From contig CALESQ010000079.1 of assembly GCA_937907455.1 (NCBI GenBank), positions 52,576-116,575 on the forward strand: a stretch of 64,000 bases of DNA, in the 5' to 3' direction. Shown here in pieces: positions 43,754-52,324 of this stretch; positions within the stretch are counted from its first letter, which is position 1; each line of letters starts with the position of its first letter. Below the pieces are notes generated by a model. That model saw nothing but the letters and a program-made list of their open reading frames with translations. It was not told where the DNA came from and did no database searches. This DNA is from an uncultured Caldilineales bacterium. Lineage in GTDB: Bacteria > Chloroflexota > Anaerolineae > JAAEKA01. Made by a program: the position numbers and the translations under genes.

Positions 43754-44351
43754 GGTAGTATCCTGTCCATTAGTGAGAAGTTGTAAACGGCGAGGCAATT
43801 TGGCTACCAACTCATTACGTATTAAATCAAGCTAAGTTGCAGGGTTTGTAACTGGGTAAAGCTCGCTGGGGTCGGTCTTCCGCGTGCTGGGGCCGGTCTT
43901 CCGCGCGCTGGGGCCGGTCTTCCGCGTGCTGGGGCCGGTCTTCCGTGTGCTGGGGCCGGTCTTCCGCGTGCTGGGGCCGGTCTCCAGACCGAGTCCCCTG
44001 TGCGGCACGGTCAGGAGATTGGAAACCATCCCGGAGGGACCGGCCGGAGCCAGATTTCCCGCGCGCTGAGGCCGGTCTTTCGCGTGCTGGGGCCGGTATT
44101 CCACGCGCTGAGGCCGGTCTTCCGCGCGCTGAGGCCGGTCTTCCGCGTGCTGGGGCCGGTCTTCCGCGCGCTGAGGCCGGTCTTCCGCGTGCTGGGGCCG
44201 GTCTTCCACGCGCTGAGGCCGATCTTCCGCGTGCTGGGGCCGATCTTCCGCGTGCTGGGGCCGGTCTCCAGACCGAGTCCCCTGTGCGACCGGCCTCAGC
44301 TAGTGGCACAGTCGGGGCGGCCGAGGTGTTTGGGGGGTATTGCATCTACCC
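43754..44351. other. Gene-free region filled by a 21-bp tandem repeat array
   Basis: Apart from about 120 bases after the AIM24 start, the region is occupied by repeats (43877-44289). Several open frames cross it on both strands only because the unit is a multiple of three and lacks stop codons. None has a ribosome site or non-repetitive sequence. Confidence 0.7.
43877..44265. repeat. 21-bp tandem repeat array in two blocks, with embedded family A repeat
   Basis: Five units at 43877-43981 and ten at 44056-44265. A unit begins CTTCCGCG, continues TGCTGGGG or CGCTGAGG and ends CCGGT. Between the blocks (43981-44051) lies GTCTCCAGACCGAGTCCCC and an inverted family A copy (GGCACGGTCAGGAGATTGG, ACCATCCCGGAGGGACCGG). 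GTCTCCAGACCGAGTCCCC recurs after the second block. Confidence 0.92.
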
Positions 44352-47300
44352 TTAACGGCGCTTTCCCCCGGTTTGCCAGAACCACGCTTCGCGCAAGGTG
44401 GCCGGAAGCGGTGGGCGCACGCTGAGTTGAGTACCTGTTACCGGCAGATACAGCGGCGCACTGTTCCAATCCATGTCATTTGATGCTTGCTTCGAGCCGG
44501 CAGCCGCGCTTGCGCTGCGATTGACGGGCGTCGCTACAGGCCGCGGCAGAGCGCGCGTCACCCGCCCGCGCTGCAAATCATCAGCGCGGCGCGGCAACAG
44601 GCGGTAACCGCTTTCCGTGCGACTGACAATGCCCGTCACCGTCCATGTTTCACCGATCACCACATAGGGGCGGCGCACGCCCGTGCCTGATTTGAGAAAC
44701 ACACGCGCTTCACCGCTGCCATCGTCCAGGTAGAACGTATCTTCGCGCCAGAAGCCCGTTACCGTCGCGCTAAGTTGCACGAGTTGTCCCTCGCGCCCTG
44801 CAGCTACCTCACCACTGGCAACCGGCTGCGCCACCCGCGGCGCAGCTGGCTGCATGGTTTTAATATCATCAATGCGCACCAGACTGATTTCCCGCTCGCC
44901 ATAAAAGGTAGTCAGCCGCCCGTTGACGCGCAGCCATTGCCCCTCACTCAGCGGCGGCCATTCTGCAGAGCGCAAATATACCAACATGCCCCCGCTGGCA
45001 TCTTCGATATAGATTTGCTGGTCGTCGAAGAGATTGGGCAACACCGTCACCTGTCCTTCCAGCGTCACCAGCACACCATCGGGCAGGCCGCGGGCTGAGG
45101 CAATGGGCATCAGATTGTGGTTAAAGCGGTCATAGGGCGGGCTGTTGCTGCCACCACCGCTGCCGCTGCTTCCAGCTTCACGCTGGTTGGCGGCGCCGGG
45201 GCTTTCGGCGCATTCCAGCGTCCATGCACCGACACCGTCAGGCAAACGACACCATGCCTGATCATAGCCGGAAAAAGTGGTATAAACCAGACTGTCACGC
45301 AGTTCCCCTTGTGCAGTCAACAAGTGCAGCGTTTCGTCGTTGGCGTTGAGTGCCAGGCCGCTTTGGCTGCGGAAAAGCAGCAAATAACCGTGCCCAGAGA
45401 TGATGCTGCCCGCGGGCAGACGGTAATTACCGCTGATTTGCTCCGGTGTTGCTATATCGTCAGCTAACTGCCAACCTGAGACATCCGCAGGCACATCACC
45501 CGTGTTTACCAGCTCAATCCATTCATCGAGATAGCTGGCCGTGCCGTTGCTATCCCAATCCACCTCACGCGGCGAAGCCAGCACTTCATTCAGATAGATT
45601 CCCTGCGGAGCTGGTCCCGGCGTGGGGGTAGCGGTAGCCGTTGGGGTAGCCGTGGCGGTGGGAGTGGCGGTCGGTCCCGGCAGGTTGGCAGCCCCCGGTG
45701 AGGGTGGATAGCTGCTGGTCCAGGTGTCGCCGCCGTCCGTGGTCTTGCTGTAGGCCAGGTCATTGCGGCTGCTGGCGTATTCAGCCACCTCCGCCGGTAC
45801 TCGGTTGGGATAGAGCAGCCGCACTTGGTCGCCGTCGTTGTTGAGCGCAATGCCGCTGCTGCTGCGGAACACCACCAGCCAGCCATGCGCCGGGATGAGG
45901 CTGCCGGCAGGCAAGGCAAAGGCCGGGCTGCCGGCGGGAGTGCGGCTTTGCGTATCGTCCACGTCATCCAGCCACCAACCGCTCAGGTCTACGGCGCTGT
46001 CGTTGGTGTTGTACAGCTCGATGTATTCGTCTTCCAGGTCGGCCGTGCCGTTGCCGTTCCAGTCTGAAGCTGGATCGGGCAGGTATTCGTTGAGCGTGAT
46101 GCCCGTGGCGTAGATTGCAGGCGTAGCGGTAGCCGTTGGGGTAGCCGTGGCGGTGGGAGTGGCGGTCGGTCCCGGCAGGTTGGCAGCCCCCGGTGAGGGT
46201 GGATAGCTGCTGGTCCAGGTGTCGCCGCCGTCCGTGGTCTTGCTGTAGGCCAGGTCATTGCGGCTGCTGGCGTATTCAGCCACCTCCGCCGGTACTCGGT
46301 TGGGATAGAGCAGCCGCACTTGGTCGCCGTCGTTGTTGAGCGCAATGCCGCTGCTGCTGCGGAACACCACCAGCCAGCCATGCGCCGGGATGAGGCTGCC
46401 GGCAGGCAAGGCAAAGGCCGGGCTGCCGGCGGGAGTGCGGCTTTGCGTATCGTCCACGTCATCCAGCCACCAACCGCTCAGGTCTACGGCGCTGTCGTTG
46501 GTGTTGTACAGCTCGATGTATTCGTCTTCCAGGTCGGCCGTGCCGTTGCCGTTCCAGTCTGAAGCTGGATCGGGCAGGTATTCGTTGAGCGTGATGCCCG
46601 TGGCGTAGATTGCAGGCGTAGCGGTAGCCGTGGGCGTGGGCGTGGGGCCGGGTTGGTTGCTTGTTCCCGGCGAGGGTGGATAGCTGTTGGTCCAGGTGTC
46701 ACCCCCATCCAGCGTTTTGCTCCACGCCACGTCAGAGCCGGTAGATGGGTACGACTGTTCCTCGGCCAGATAGCGGCCCGGAGCCAGCAAACGCACAGTG
46801 TCGCCGTCATTGTTCAGGGCAACGCCTGTGACTGGACGGGAAAAAAGCAGAAAACCGTGGGCGGGGATGATGGTCTGCGGTGGAATGAGGTAGGCCGCGT
46901 TGCCCAGGGGGCTGCGACCTGCATCTTCAATATCATCCAACCACCAGCCGCCTATATCTACTGGCTGATCGTTGCGGTTATATAGCTCAATCCACTCATC
47001 TTCGGCGTTGGCCGTGCCGTTGCCGTTCCAGTCAGAAGCCGGTGAAGGCAGAAATTCGTTGAGTCGTACCGGTGTGTTGATGTCGCCCGCAGGCAAAGCA
47101 CCTTGACCAAAATGTACGTCCTCTTTATGGTTACCTGCGCTTAATGCAAACGTCACTTCGTTGGGCGTGGTGGGGTCGGTGTGGATGGGCTGGGCGATGC
47201 GCACTGTGTGCGTGCCCGCGGTCAGTCCGCCAAAGCCGTACCAGCCATCGGCATGGCTCAGACGGCTGGGGCCATTGTCCAGCACTACCAGAACCTGCCC

Positions 47301-49010
47301 TAATCCGCTTTCGCCCAGCCAGGGCTCGAAAATGCCGTTGCGGTTCGCATCCAAAAAGACGTGGCCGGAGATGATGCCGCCGGTGGGGGTTGGCGCGGGG
47401 GTGGCGGTGGGACGTACTCCTCCCTGGTTGGAGGCATTGGGCGAAGGGGGATAGTCGGTTAGCCACAGGCCGTTGCCATCGGTGGCGCGGCTGTAGGCGA
47501 TATCGTTGGCAGGTGAACCGGTGTAGCTGTGCAGGTCGCGCTCCACGCCAGCAGGATCGAGCAGGCGCACGCTGTCGCCGCCGCTGTTGTTCAGGCCGAT
47601 GTGGCTATCACGGCTCCACACCAGGTAGAAGCCGTGCGCTGGAATGGTGGCATCGGCAGGCAGGGCATAGGGTGCCGAGCCGCCACCGGCCACGTCATCC
47701 ACCAGCCAGCCCGCTAGCTCTACGGCAAAGTCGTTGTTGTTGTACAATTCGATGTATTCGTCATCGGCGTCGCTGGCTGTGCCGTTGCCGTTCCAGTCTT
47801 GCGCCGGATTGGGCATGAACTCATTCAAAACGACGCCTTGCGGATAGGGGCGCGGGGTGAATGTGGCCGTGGGCGCAGGGACGGCGGTGGGTGTGGGTGT
47901 GAGGGTGGGCGTGGCGGTGGCGGTGGGACGTACTCCCCCCTGGTTGGAGGCATTGGGCGAAGGGGGATAGTCGGTTAGCCACAGGCCGTTGCCATCGGTG
48001 GCGCGGCTGTAGGCGATATCGTTGGCAGGTGAACCGGTGTAGCTGTGCAGGTCGCGCTCCACGCCAGCAGGATCGAGCAGGCGCACGCTGTCGCCGCCGC
48101 TGTTGTTCAGGCCGATGTGGCTATCACGGCTCCACACCAGGTAGAAGCCGTGCGCTGGAATGGTGGCATCGGCAGGCAGGGCATAGGGTGCCGAGCCGCC
48201 ACCGGCCACGTCATCCACCAGCCAGCCCGCTAGCTCTACGGCAAAGTCGTTGTTGTTGTACAATTCGATGTATTCGTCATCGGCGTCGCTGGCTGTGCCG
48301 TTGCCGTTCCAGTCTTGCGCCGGATTGGGCATGAACTCATTCAAAACGACGCCTTGCGGATAGGGGCGCGGGGTGAATGTGGCCGTGGGCGCAGGGACGG
48401 CGGTGGGTGTGGGTGTGAGGGTGGGCGTGGCGGTGGCGGTGGGACGTACTCCCCCCTGGTTGGAGGCATTGGGCGAAGGGGGATAGTCGGTTAGCCACAG
48501 GCCGTTGCCATCGGTGGCGCGGCTGTAGGCGATATCGTTGGCAGGTGAACCGGTGTAGCTGTGCAGGTCGCGCTCCACGCCAGCAGGATCGAGCAGGCGC
48601 ACGCTGTCGCCGCCGCTGTTGTTCAGGCCGATGTGGCTATCACGGCTCCACACCAGGTAGAAGCCGTGCGCTGGAATGGTGGCATCGGCAGGCAGGGCAT
48701 AGGGTGCCGAGCCGCCACCGGCCACGTCATCCACCAGCCAGCCCGCTAGCTCTACGGCAAAGTCGTTGTTGTTGTACAATTCGATGTATTCGTCATCGGC
48801 ATCGCTGGCTGTGCCGTTGCCGTTCCAGTCTTGCGCCGGATTGGGCATGAATTCGTTGAGGACGATGCCTTCGGCGTAGGGCGGTCCCTGTACATGGTTG
48901 CCGGCCACGCTGCGCGCGGCCGCGCGCGGGACAATCAACCCAAAAACGGCAGCGCACAGCAACAGCAAGCCGACAGCCTGCCCGCGTCTGACCACTCGAT
49001 GGCGTGTCAT
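44352..49010 (-). CDS. Large secreted surface protein with seven lamin-tail domains
   Basis: 1552 residues with a signal peptide (basic start, LLLLCAAVFGLIV, cleavage near ARS). Lamin-tail domains (core LNEFMPNPAQDWNGNG, EYIELYNNNDFAVELAGW) begin near residues 48, 220 and 392. An SdrD-B-like domain (ISGHVFLDANRNGIFEP) starts near 546, followed by four further lamin-tail domains and a C-terminal OB-like region (VTLEGQVTVLPNLFDDQQIY). Thr/Pro-rich linkers (TATATPTLTPTPTAVPAP) join the domains. The first three units are nearly identical with a 516-base period, and two later ones with a 495-base period. No LPXTG or membrane anchor is seen at the end. AGGAGGTG precedes the ATG. Confidence 0.9.
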   Translation of the reverse strand: MTRHRVVRRGQAVGLLLLCAAVFGLIVPRAAARSVAGNHVQGPPYAEGIVLNEFMPNPAQDWNGNGTASDADDEYIELYNNNDFAVELAGWLVDDVAGGGSAPYALPADATIPAHGFYLVWSRDSHIGLNNSGGDSVRLLDPAGVERDLHSYTGSPANDIAYSRATDGNGLWLTDYPPSPNASNQGGVRPTATATPTLTPTPTAVPAPTATFTPRPYPQGVVLNEFMPNPAQDWNGNGTASDADDEYIELYNNNDFAVELAGWLVDDVAGGGSAPYALPADATIPAHGFYLVWSRDSHIGLNNSGGDSVRLLDPAGVERDLHSYTGSPANDIAYSRATDGNGLWLTDYPPSPNASNQGGVRPTATATPTLTPTPTAVPAPTATFTPRPYPQGVVLNEFMPNPAQDWNGNGTASDADDEYIELYNNNDFAVELAGWLVDDVAGGGSAPYALPADATIPAHGFYLVWSRDSHIGLNNSGGDSVRLLDPAGVERDLHSYTGSPANDIAYSRATDGNGLWLTDYPPSPNASNQGGVRPTATPAPTPTGGIISGHVFLDANRNGIFEPWLGESGLGQVLVVLDNGPSRLSHADGWYGFGGLTAGTHTVRIAQPIHTDPTTPNEVTFALSAGNHKEDVHFGQGALPAGDINTPVRLNEFLPSPASDWNGNGTANAEDEWIELYNRNDQPVDIGGWWLDDIEDAGRSPLGNAAYLIPPQTIIPAHGFLLFSRPVTGVALNNDGDTVRLLAPGRYLAEEQSYPSTGSDVAWSKTLDGGDTWTNSYPPSPGTSNQPGPTPTPTATATPAIYATGITLNEYLPDPASDWNGNGTADLEDEYIELYNTNDSAVDLSGWWLDDVDDTQSRTPAGSPAFALPAGSLIPAHGWLVVFRSSSGIALNNDGDQVRLLYPNRVPAEVAEYASSRNDLAYSKTTDGGDTWTSSYPPSPGAANLPGPTATPTATATPTATATPAIYATGITLNEYLPDPASDWNGNGTADLEDEYIELYNTNDSAVDLSGWWLDDVDDTQSRTPAGSPAFALPAGSLIPAHGWLVVFRSSSGIALNNDGDQVRLLYPNRVPAEVAEYASSRNDLAYSKTTDGGDTWTSSYPPSPGAANLPGPTATPTATATPTATATPTPGPAPQGIYLNEVLASPREVDWDSNGTASYLDEWIELVNTGDVPADVSGWQLADDIATPEQISGNYRLPAGSIISGHGYLLLFRSQSGLALNANDETLHLLTAQGELRDSLVYTTFSGYDQAWCRLPDGVGAWTLECAESPGAANQREAGSSGSGGGSNSPPYDRFNHNLMPIASARGLPDGVLVTLEGQVTVLPNLFDDQQIYIEDASGGMLVYLRSAEWPPLSEGQWLRVNGRLTTFYGEREISLVRIDDIKTMQPAAPRVAQPVASGEVAAGREGQLVQLSATVTGFWREDTFYLDDGSGEARVFLKSGTGVRRPYVVIGETWTVTGIVSRTESGYRLLPRRADDLQRGRVTRALPRPVATPVNRSASAAAGSKQASNDMDWNSAPLYLPVTGTQLSVRPPLPATLREAWFWQTGGKRR
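45630..46619 (-). repeat. Two tandem 495-bp units within the surface-protein gene
   Basis: About 45630-46124 and 46125-46619 appear identical in long stretches, each coding one lamin-tail domain plus linker (165 residues). Confidence 0.88.
47401..48890 (-). repeat. Three tandem 516-bp units within the surface-protein gene
   Basis: Units start near 47401, 47917 and 48433 and differ by only a few bases, for example one T/C at 47427 and a changed end in the right-hand unit. Each codes 172 residues (lamin-tail domain plus linker). Confidence 0.9.
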
Positions 49011-49131
49011 CTTTCCACCTCCTGCACCCGGCCCCTTGGCCTCGACCCTACTAAAACACGATATGGACCTATCTAACTAAGTATGTTGTAAACCAAGCCA
49101 TTGCGCGCAGTTCGGCGAGCTAAACGCGCTC

Positions 49132-49213
49132 ACCGCTGTCACTCCGCACGCAGCGAGGAGTGACCCATGCGTGCGTAAGGACTTCCTCGACCCTGTAGCG
49201 CCTCGGAATGACA
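49132..49213 (-). repeat. Dispersed repeat family B, copy 2
   Basis: CCGCTGTCACTCCGCACGC at one end and CGCCTCGGAATGAC at the other, the reverse-strand relative of 34501-34580. Confidence 0.7.
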
Positions 49214-49389
49214 GCCAGTGAGGCAACTGGCATAAGCAAGCGCTTGATTTACAAAGTGTTAAGCTGAATGAGCCACGAAGCGCCCAGTAAATACCCGCTA
49301 AATTCGTTCAAATCATCTGTTCGTGGCAGCTATTGCTGGTTTGAAGCTTGATGCGCTGCCGTGCGCCACTCTTGAAAGCAAGGTGATTG

Positions 49390-49437
49390 CGTGCTGCCCG
49401 GCAACAGGGAGGCATCTCCCCGCTTTCGGGCAGCACG
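49390..49437. terminator. Nested long hairpin downstream of the coiled-coil gene
   Basis: Outer arms CGTGCTGCCCG (49390-49400) and CGGGCAGCACG (49427-49437) enclose an inner stem GGGAG / CTCCC (49407-49420) with loop GCAT. There is no U-run. It may end the coiled-coil transcript or act as a stability element. Confidence 0.5.
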
Positions 49438-49472
49438 AAGCCAGACACGTTACTGTGAAGTGAATTGGTGCT

Positions 49473-50666
49473 TTAGGAATTGCGCTCTTTGGGCAGATCG
49501 CCCAGTGAGTTTTCCAGCGCGCCAAGCCAGCGCTGGGCTTCTTGCAAGCGATGTGCGGCGTAGGTTTCCTGCAAACGCCACAGTTGGCGGATCAAACCGC
49601 GCAGCGCTTCGATATCTTTGCGCAGTGGCGGGAAGCCTACTGCCAGATCGCGATTGATCTTTTCCTGCTCTGTCCAGCGGTGATCCCATTCCAGCGTTTG
49701 CTTGCGCCAGCGTTTTTCATCTTCTGCCATGAACTCATCCAGCTCTTTGCGCTGACGTTCTTCGGCCAGGCGCTGCAACTCGGCAATCTGGTGCTGGTCG
49801 CGGCGAATGTTTTCCTCGAAGCCTTGTAGTCCCTGCAAAATGCGTTTGCTGTCGCCAATATGGCTGTCGAAGCCTTGAATCTGCTTCTGCTGTTCGTTGA
49901 TCACCACGCGCTGCTGTTCAAATTCTTCCTGCCACACCACTAACTGACGTTCGCGTTCCACGTCTTTCAGTTTTTGGCCTTCTACAAAACCGGCAACCTC
50001 GTTGCGCAACATATCGGGCACAGGCTGCACTGCGGCTACACCGCGTTCGACGCGCTGAATGCCGGCTTCCAGCAAGGGCAGCTTGTTGGCTACGGCTTCG
50101 GTGCGTTTGAACAGCTCTACGGTTTCCTGTTGCAGTTGAGCGATGCGTTTGCTGTCCTGAACGCGGCCCTCCATGAGGAAGGGCATGCTGCGGGTGCGTT
50201 CGTCAATATCCTTGTTGATGCTGTTGACCTGCTGGCGCACTGCCAGCACGATCTCGCTCAGACGCTGATCTTCTGCCTTGCGCTGTTGCAGTTCTTCTTC
50301 GATGCGGCTGAAGCGCGGCAATTCTTTGCGCACCTCGGAAAGCCCGCGGGACGCGGCTTCGCGCTCCGCGGCGCGCAAGCGTTCGGTCTCGCGCTGATCC
50401 TTCAAGCGCTGCTCTTCCTGGCGCTGAAGCATCAAAACCATTTCGTTTTTGAGCTGCTGCAAAGCCTGATCTACCTGGCTGAACCGAACCAACTGCGCCT
50501 GTGTGCTGGCCAGCAAGCCTTCCAACTCCTGAATCCGACGCGCCTGCTCGACGATTTCAGTGGCCTGGCTTTCGATGCGTTGCTGTAGTTTGGCTGTTTC
50601 GCCGCGGCTGCGCCGATGTTCTTCATCCAGCCAGGTTACCATCTGGCTCAGTTGTTCTGTATCCAT
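49473..50666 (-). CDS. Long coiled-coil protein of unknown function
   Basis: A 397-residue soluble protein almost entirely of charged heptads (Glu, Gln, Arg and Leu rich). The start is MDTEQLSQMVTWLDEEHRRS, and there are breaks at RTRSMPFLMEGRVQDSKR and AAVQPVPDMLRNEVAG. There is no P-loop, signal or membrane segment. It resembles the coiled-coil parts of SMC or tropomyosin-like scaffolds, but no family is recognised. It has its own strong promoter and ACGAGGAG ribosome site, so it is a real, independently expressed gene. Confidence 0.8.
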   Translation of the reverse strand: MDTEQLSQMVTWLDEEHRRSRGETAKLQQRIESQATEIVEQARRIQELEGLLASTQAQLVRFSQVDQALQQLKNEMVLMLQRQEEQRLKDQRETERLRAAEREAASRGLSEVRKELPRFSRIEEELQQRKAEDQRLSEIVLAVRQQVNSINKDIDERTRSMPFLMEGRVQDSKRIAQLQQETVELFKRTEAVANKLPLLEAGIQRVERGVAAVQPVPDMLRNEVAGFVEGQKLKDVERERQLVVWQEEFEQQRVVINEQQKQIQGFDSHIGDSKRILQGLQGFEENIRRDQHQIAELQRLAEERQRKELDEFMAEDEKRWRKQTLEWDHRWTEQEKINRDLAVGFPPLRKDIEALRGLIRQLWRLQETYAAHRLQEAQRWLGALENSLGDLPKERNS

Positions 50667-50695
50667 GTAGCTCCTCGTAGCAAAAATCTGGCGGC

Positions 50696-50724
50696 ATTAT
50701 AGCAGATTATCACGCTGCAAGCAA
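50696..50724 (-). promoter_or_regulatory. Promoter of the coiled-coil gene
   Basis: Reverse-strand TTGCTT (complement of 50719-50724), 17-base spacer and TATAAT (complement of 50696-50701), the -10 preceded by TGC. Confidence 0.75.
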
Positions 50725-50757
50725 TCGCAGTGAATTGTGAATTGGGTAGTGTGCGAC

Positions 50758-50901
50758 TTTCGGTTGAATGACAAGAGCCGGACAATAAATGGTTGCGGTT
50801 CAGAGAACGAAGCGCTCTCAGGCGCTCTCCGAAAGCCCCGGCAGGGGCTTCGTGGCTTGAGACACCGAATTCAATTCGGTGGCAACACATTTCAACCGAA
50901 A
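50758..50901. repeat. Composite inverted-repeat element between murA and the coiled-coil gene
   Basis: Outer arms TTTCGGTTGAA (50758-50768) and TTCAACCGAAA (50891-50901) enclose a hairpin AAGCCCC / GGGGCTT (50833-50850) and a palindrome CACCGAATT-C-AATTCGGTG (50863-50881). No coding frame is seen. Confidence 0.6.
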
Positions 50902-50964
50902 TCCATACACAACCGTGAATTGTTCTGGGTGTGGTGGCAACAAGGGCTGGGGAAATGGGTGCGC

Positions 50965-52248
50965 TTATCGCTCGCGCCGTTCGATGTGTGCGCCCAGCCC
51001 GCGCAGCTTGCTTTCCAGTTGTTCGTAGCCGCGGTCAATCTGATCAATGTTGCCGATCTCGCTTGTTCCCTCGGCGCAGAGCGCGGCAATCACCAGCGCC
51101 ATACCGGCGCGAATGTCCGGGCTGACCACGGTGCTGCCGCGCAGCGGCGCTGGTCCCACCACCACAGCACGATGCGGATCGCACAAAATAATCTGCGCAC
51201 CCATGGCAATCAGCTTGTCGGTGAAATAAAGGCGGCTTTCAAACATCTTGTCGTGGATCAGCACCGTGCCATGCGCTTGTGTGGCGGTCACCAGGGCAAT
51301 GCTCAACACATCCGCCGGGAAGGCCGGCCAGGGCGCATTGTCAATTTTCGGCACTGCACCGCCTACATCGGGGATCACCTCCAGGTGCTGCTCGTCCTCA
51401 ACCACCAGCGTGTTGCCCTCGTAGTGCATCCGCACGCCCAGCCGTTGGCTGAACACCATGTCAATCATGCGCAGATGTTCCCGATCTACGCCGCAGATGC
51501 GCACCTCGCCGCGCGTCACCGCGCCCAGACCGATGTAGCTGCCGATTTCGATGTGATCCGGGCAAACGGTCCATTCGCCGCCGTGCAGTCGCGGTACACC
51601 TTCGATGACGAGAATGTTGCTGCCGATGCCGCTGATGCGCCCGCCCATGCGGTTGATGCACAGACACAGGTCTTGCACATGCGGTTCCGAAGCCGCATTG
51701 CGGATGATGGTGGTTCCGTGTGCCAGCGCCGCGGCCATGATGGTGTTTTCCGTGGCGGTCACGCTGGCTTCATCCAGCAAAATGTCGGCAGCGCTGAGCC
51801 GGGCAGCAGCCAGCGAAAAATCGCCGTTGTGGCTAATGGCCGCCCCCATTGCTTCCAGGGCCAGCAGATGCGTGTCTACACGGCGGCGGCCAATTTTGTC
51901 ACCGCCGGGCATGGGCAGGTGAATTGACCCGGCGCGCGCCAGCAGTGGGCCAATCAGCGTGATGGAACCGCGCGTGCGGCGGAATAGCTCGGCATCGGGT
52001 GTGGCGCTGTGAAGCTGATGCGCCCTTAGGGTGATGCTGTGGGTATCGTGCCAGGTGGCTTCAACGCCCAGCCCGCGCAGGATTTGCACTTGCGTTTCAA
52101 TATCACCGATGCGCGGTACATTGTGCAGGGTCAGCGCTTCGTCGGTGAGCAGGCAAGCTGCCAGCAGTGGCAAGGCGGCATTTTTGTTGCCGCTGGGTGT
52201 CACCTCGCCGTTGAGAGGATGGCCCCCTTCAATGATAAACTGTTGCAT
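50965..52248 (-). CDS. murA: UDP-N-acetylglucosamine 1-carboxyvinyltransferase MurA, Cys-to-Asp variant
   Basis: A 427-residue enzyme of the first committed step of peptidoglycan synthesis (enolpyruvyl transfer from PEP to UDP-GlcNAc). Segments include SGNKNAALPLLAACLLTDE at the N-terminus, ITLIGPLLARAGSIHLPMPG, IGSYIGLGAVTRG and the C-terminal SPDIRAGMALVIAALCAEG. In the loop the usual GGCAIG reads GGDKIG, with Asp at 117 (codon complement 51898-51900). Asp at this place is known in mycobacterial and chlamydial MurA and makes it insensitive to fosfomycin. ATG 52248 has GGAG at 8 bases. Confidence 0.93.
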   Translation of the reverse strand: MQQFIIEGGHPLNGEVTPSGNKNAALPLLAACLLTDEALTLHNVPRIGDIETQVQILRGLGVEATWHDTHSITLRAHQLHSATPDAELFRRTRGSITLIGPLLARAGSIHLPMPGGDKIGRRRVDTHLLALEAMGAAISHNGDFSLAAARLSAADILLDEASVTATENTIMAAALAHGTTIIRNAASEPHVQDLCLCINRMGGRISGIGSNILVIEGVPRLHGGEWTVCPDHIEIGSYIGLGAVTRGEVRICGVDREHLRMIDMVFSQRLGVRMHYEGNTLVVEDEQHLEVIPDVGGAVPKIDNAPWPAFPADVLSIALVTATQAHGTVLIHDKMFESRLYFTDKLIAMGAQIILCDPHRAVVVGPAPLRGSTVVSPDIRAGMALVIAALCAEGTSEIGNIDQIDRGYEQLESKLRGLGAHIERRER

Positions 52249-52324
52249 GGGAAATCTCCGAAAGAGAATGAGAGCGGGGTTGAGTGATTGTCCCATTTCA
52301 TGCGGGACGCAGGTGTTTGGTTCA

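Larger units (their letters stand above)
49011..49472. other. Gene-free region upstream of the surface-protein gene
   Basis: These 462 bases contain the surface-protein ribosome site, a copy of repeat family B (49132-49213) and a nested hairpin (49390-49437). No convincing promoter for the reverse-strand surface-protein gene was found. Confidence 0.6.

Noticed and set aside
43877..44265. Possible CRISPR array
   Set aside because: The 21-bp units abut each other with no unique spacers, and there are no cas genes.
43827..44425. Several long open frames on both strands across the 21-bp repeat array
   Set aside because: They exist because the unit is 21 bases and lacks stops; they have no ribosome site and consist only of repeat and dispersed-element sequence.
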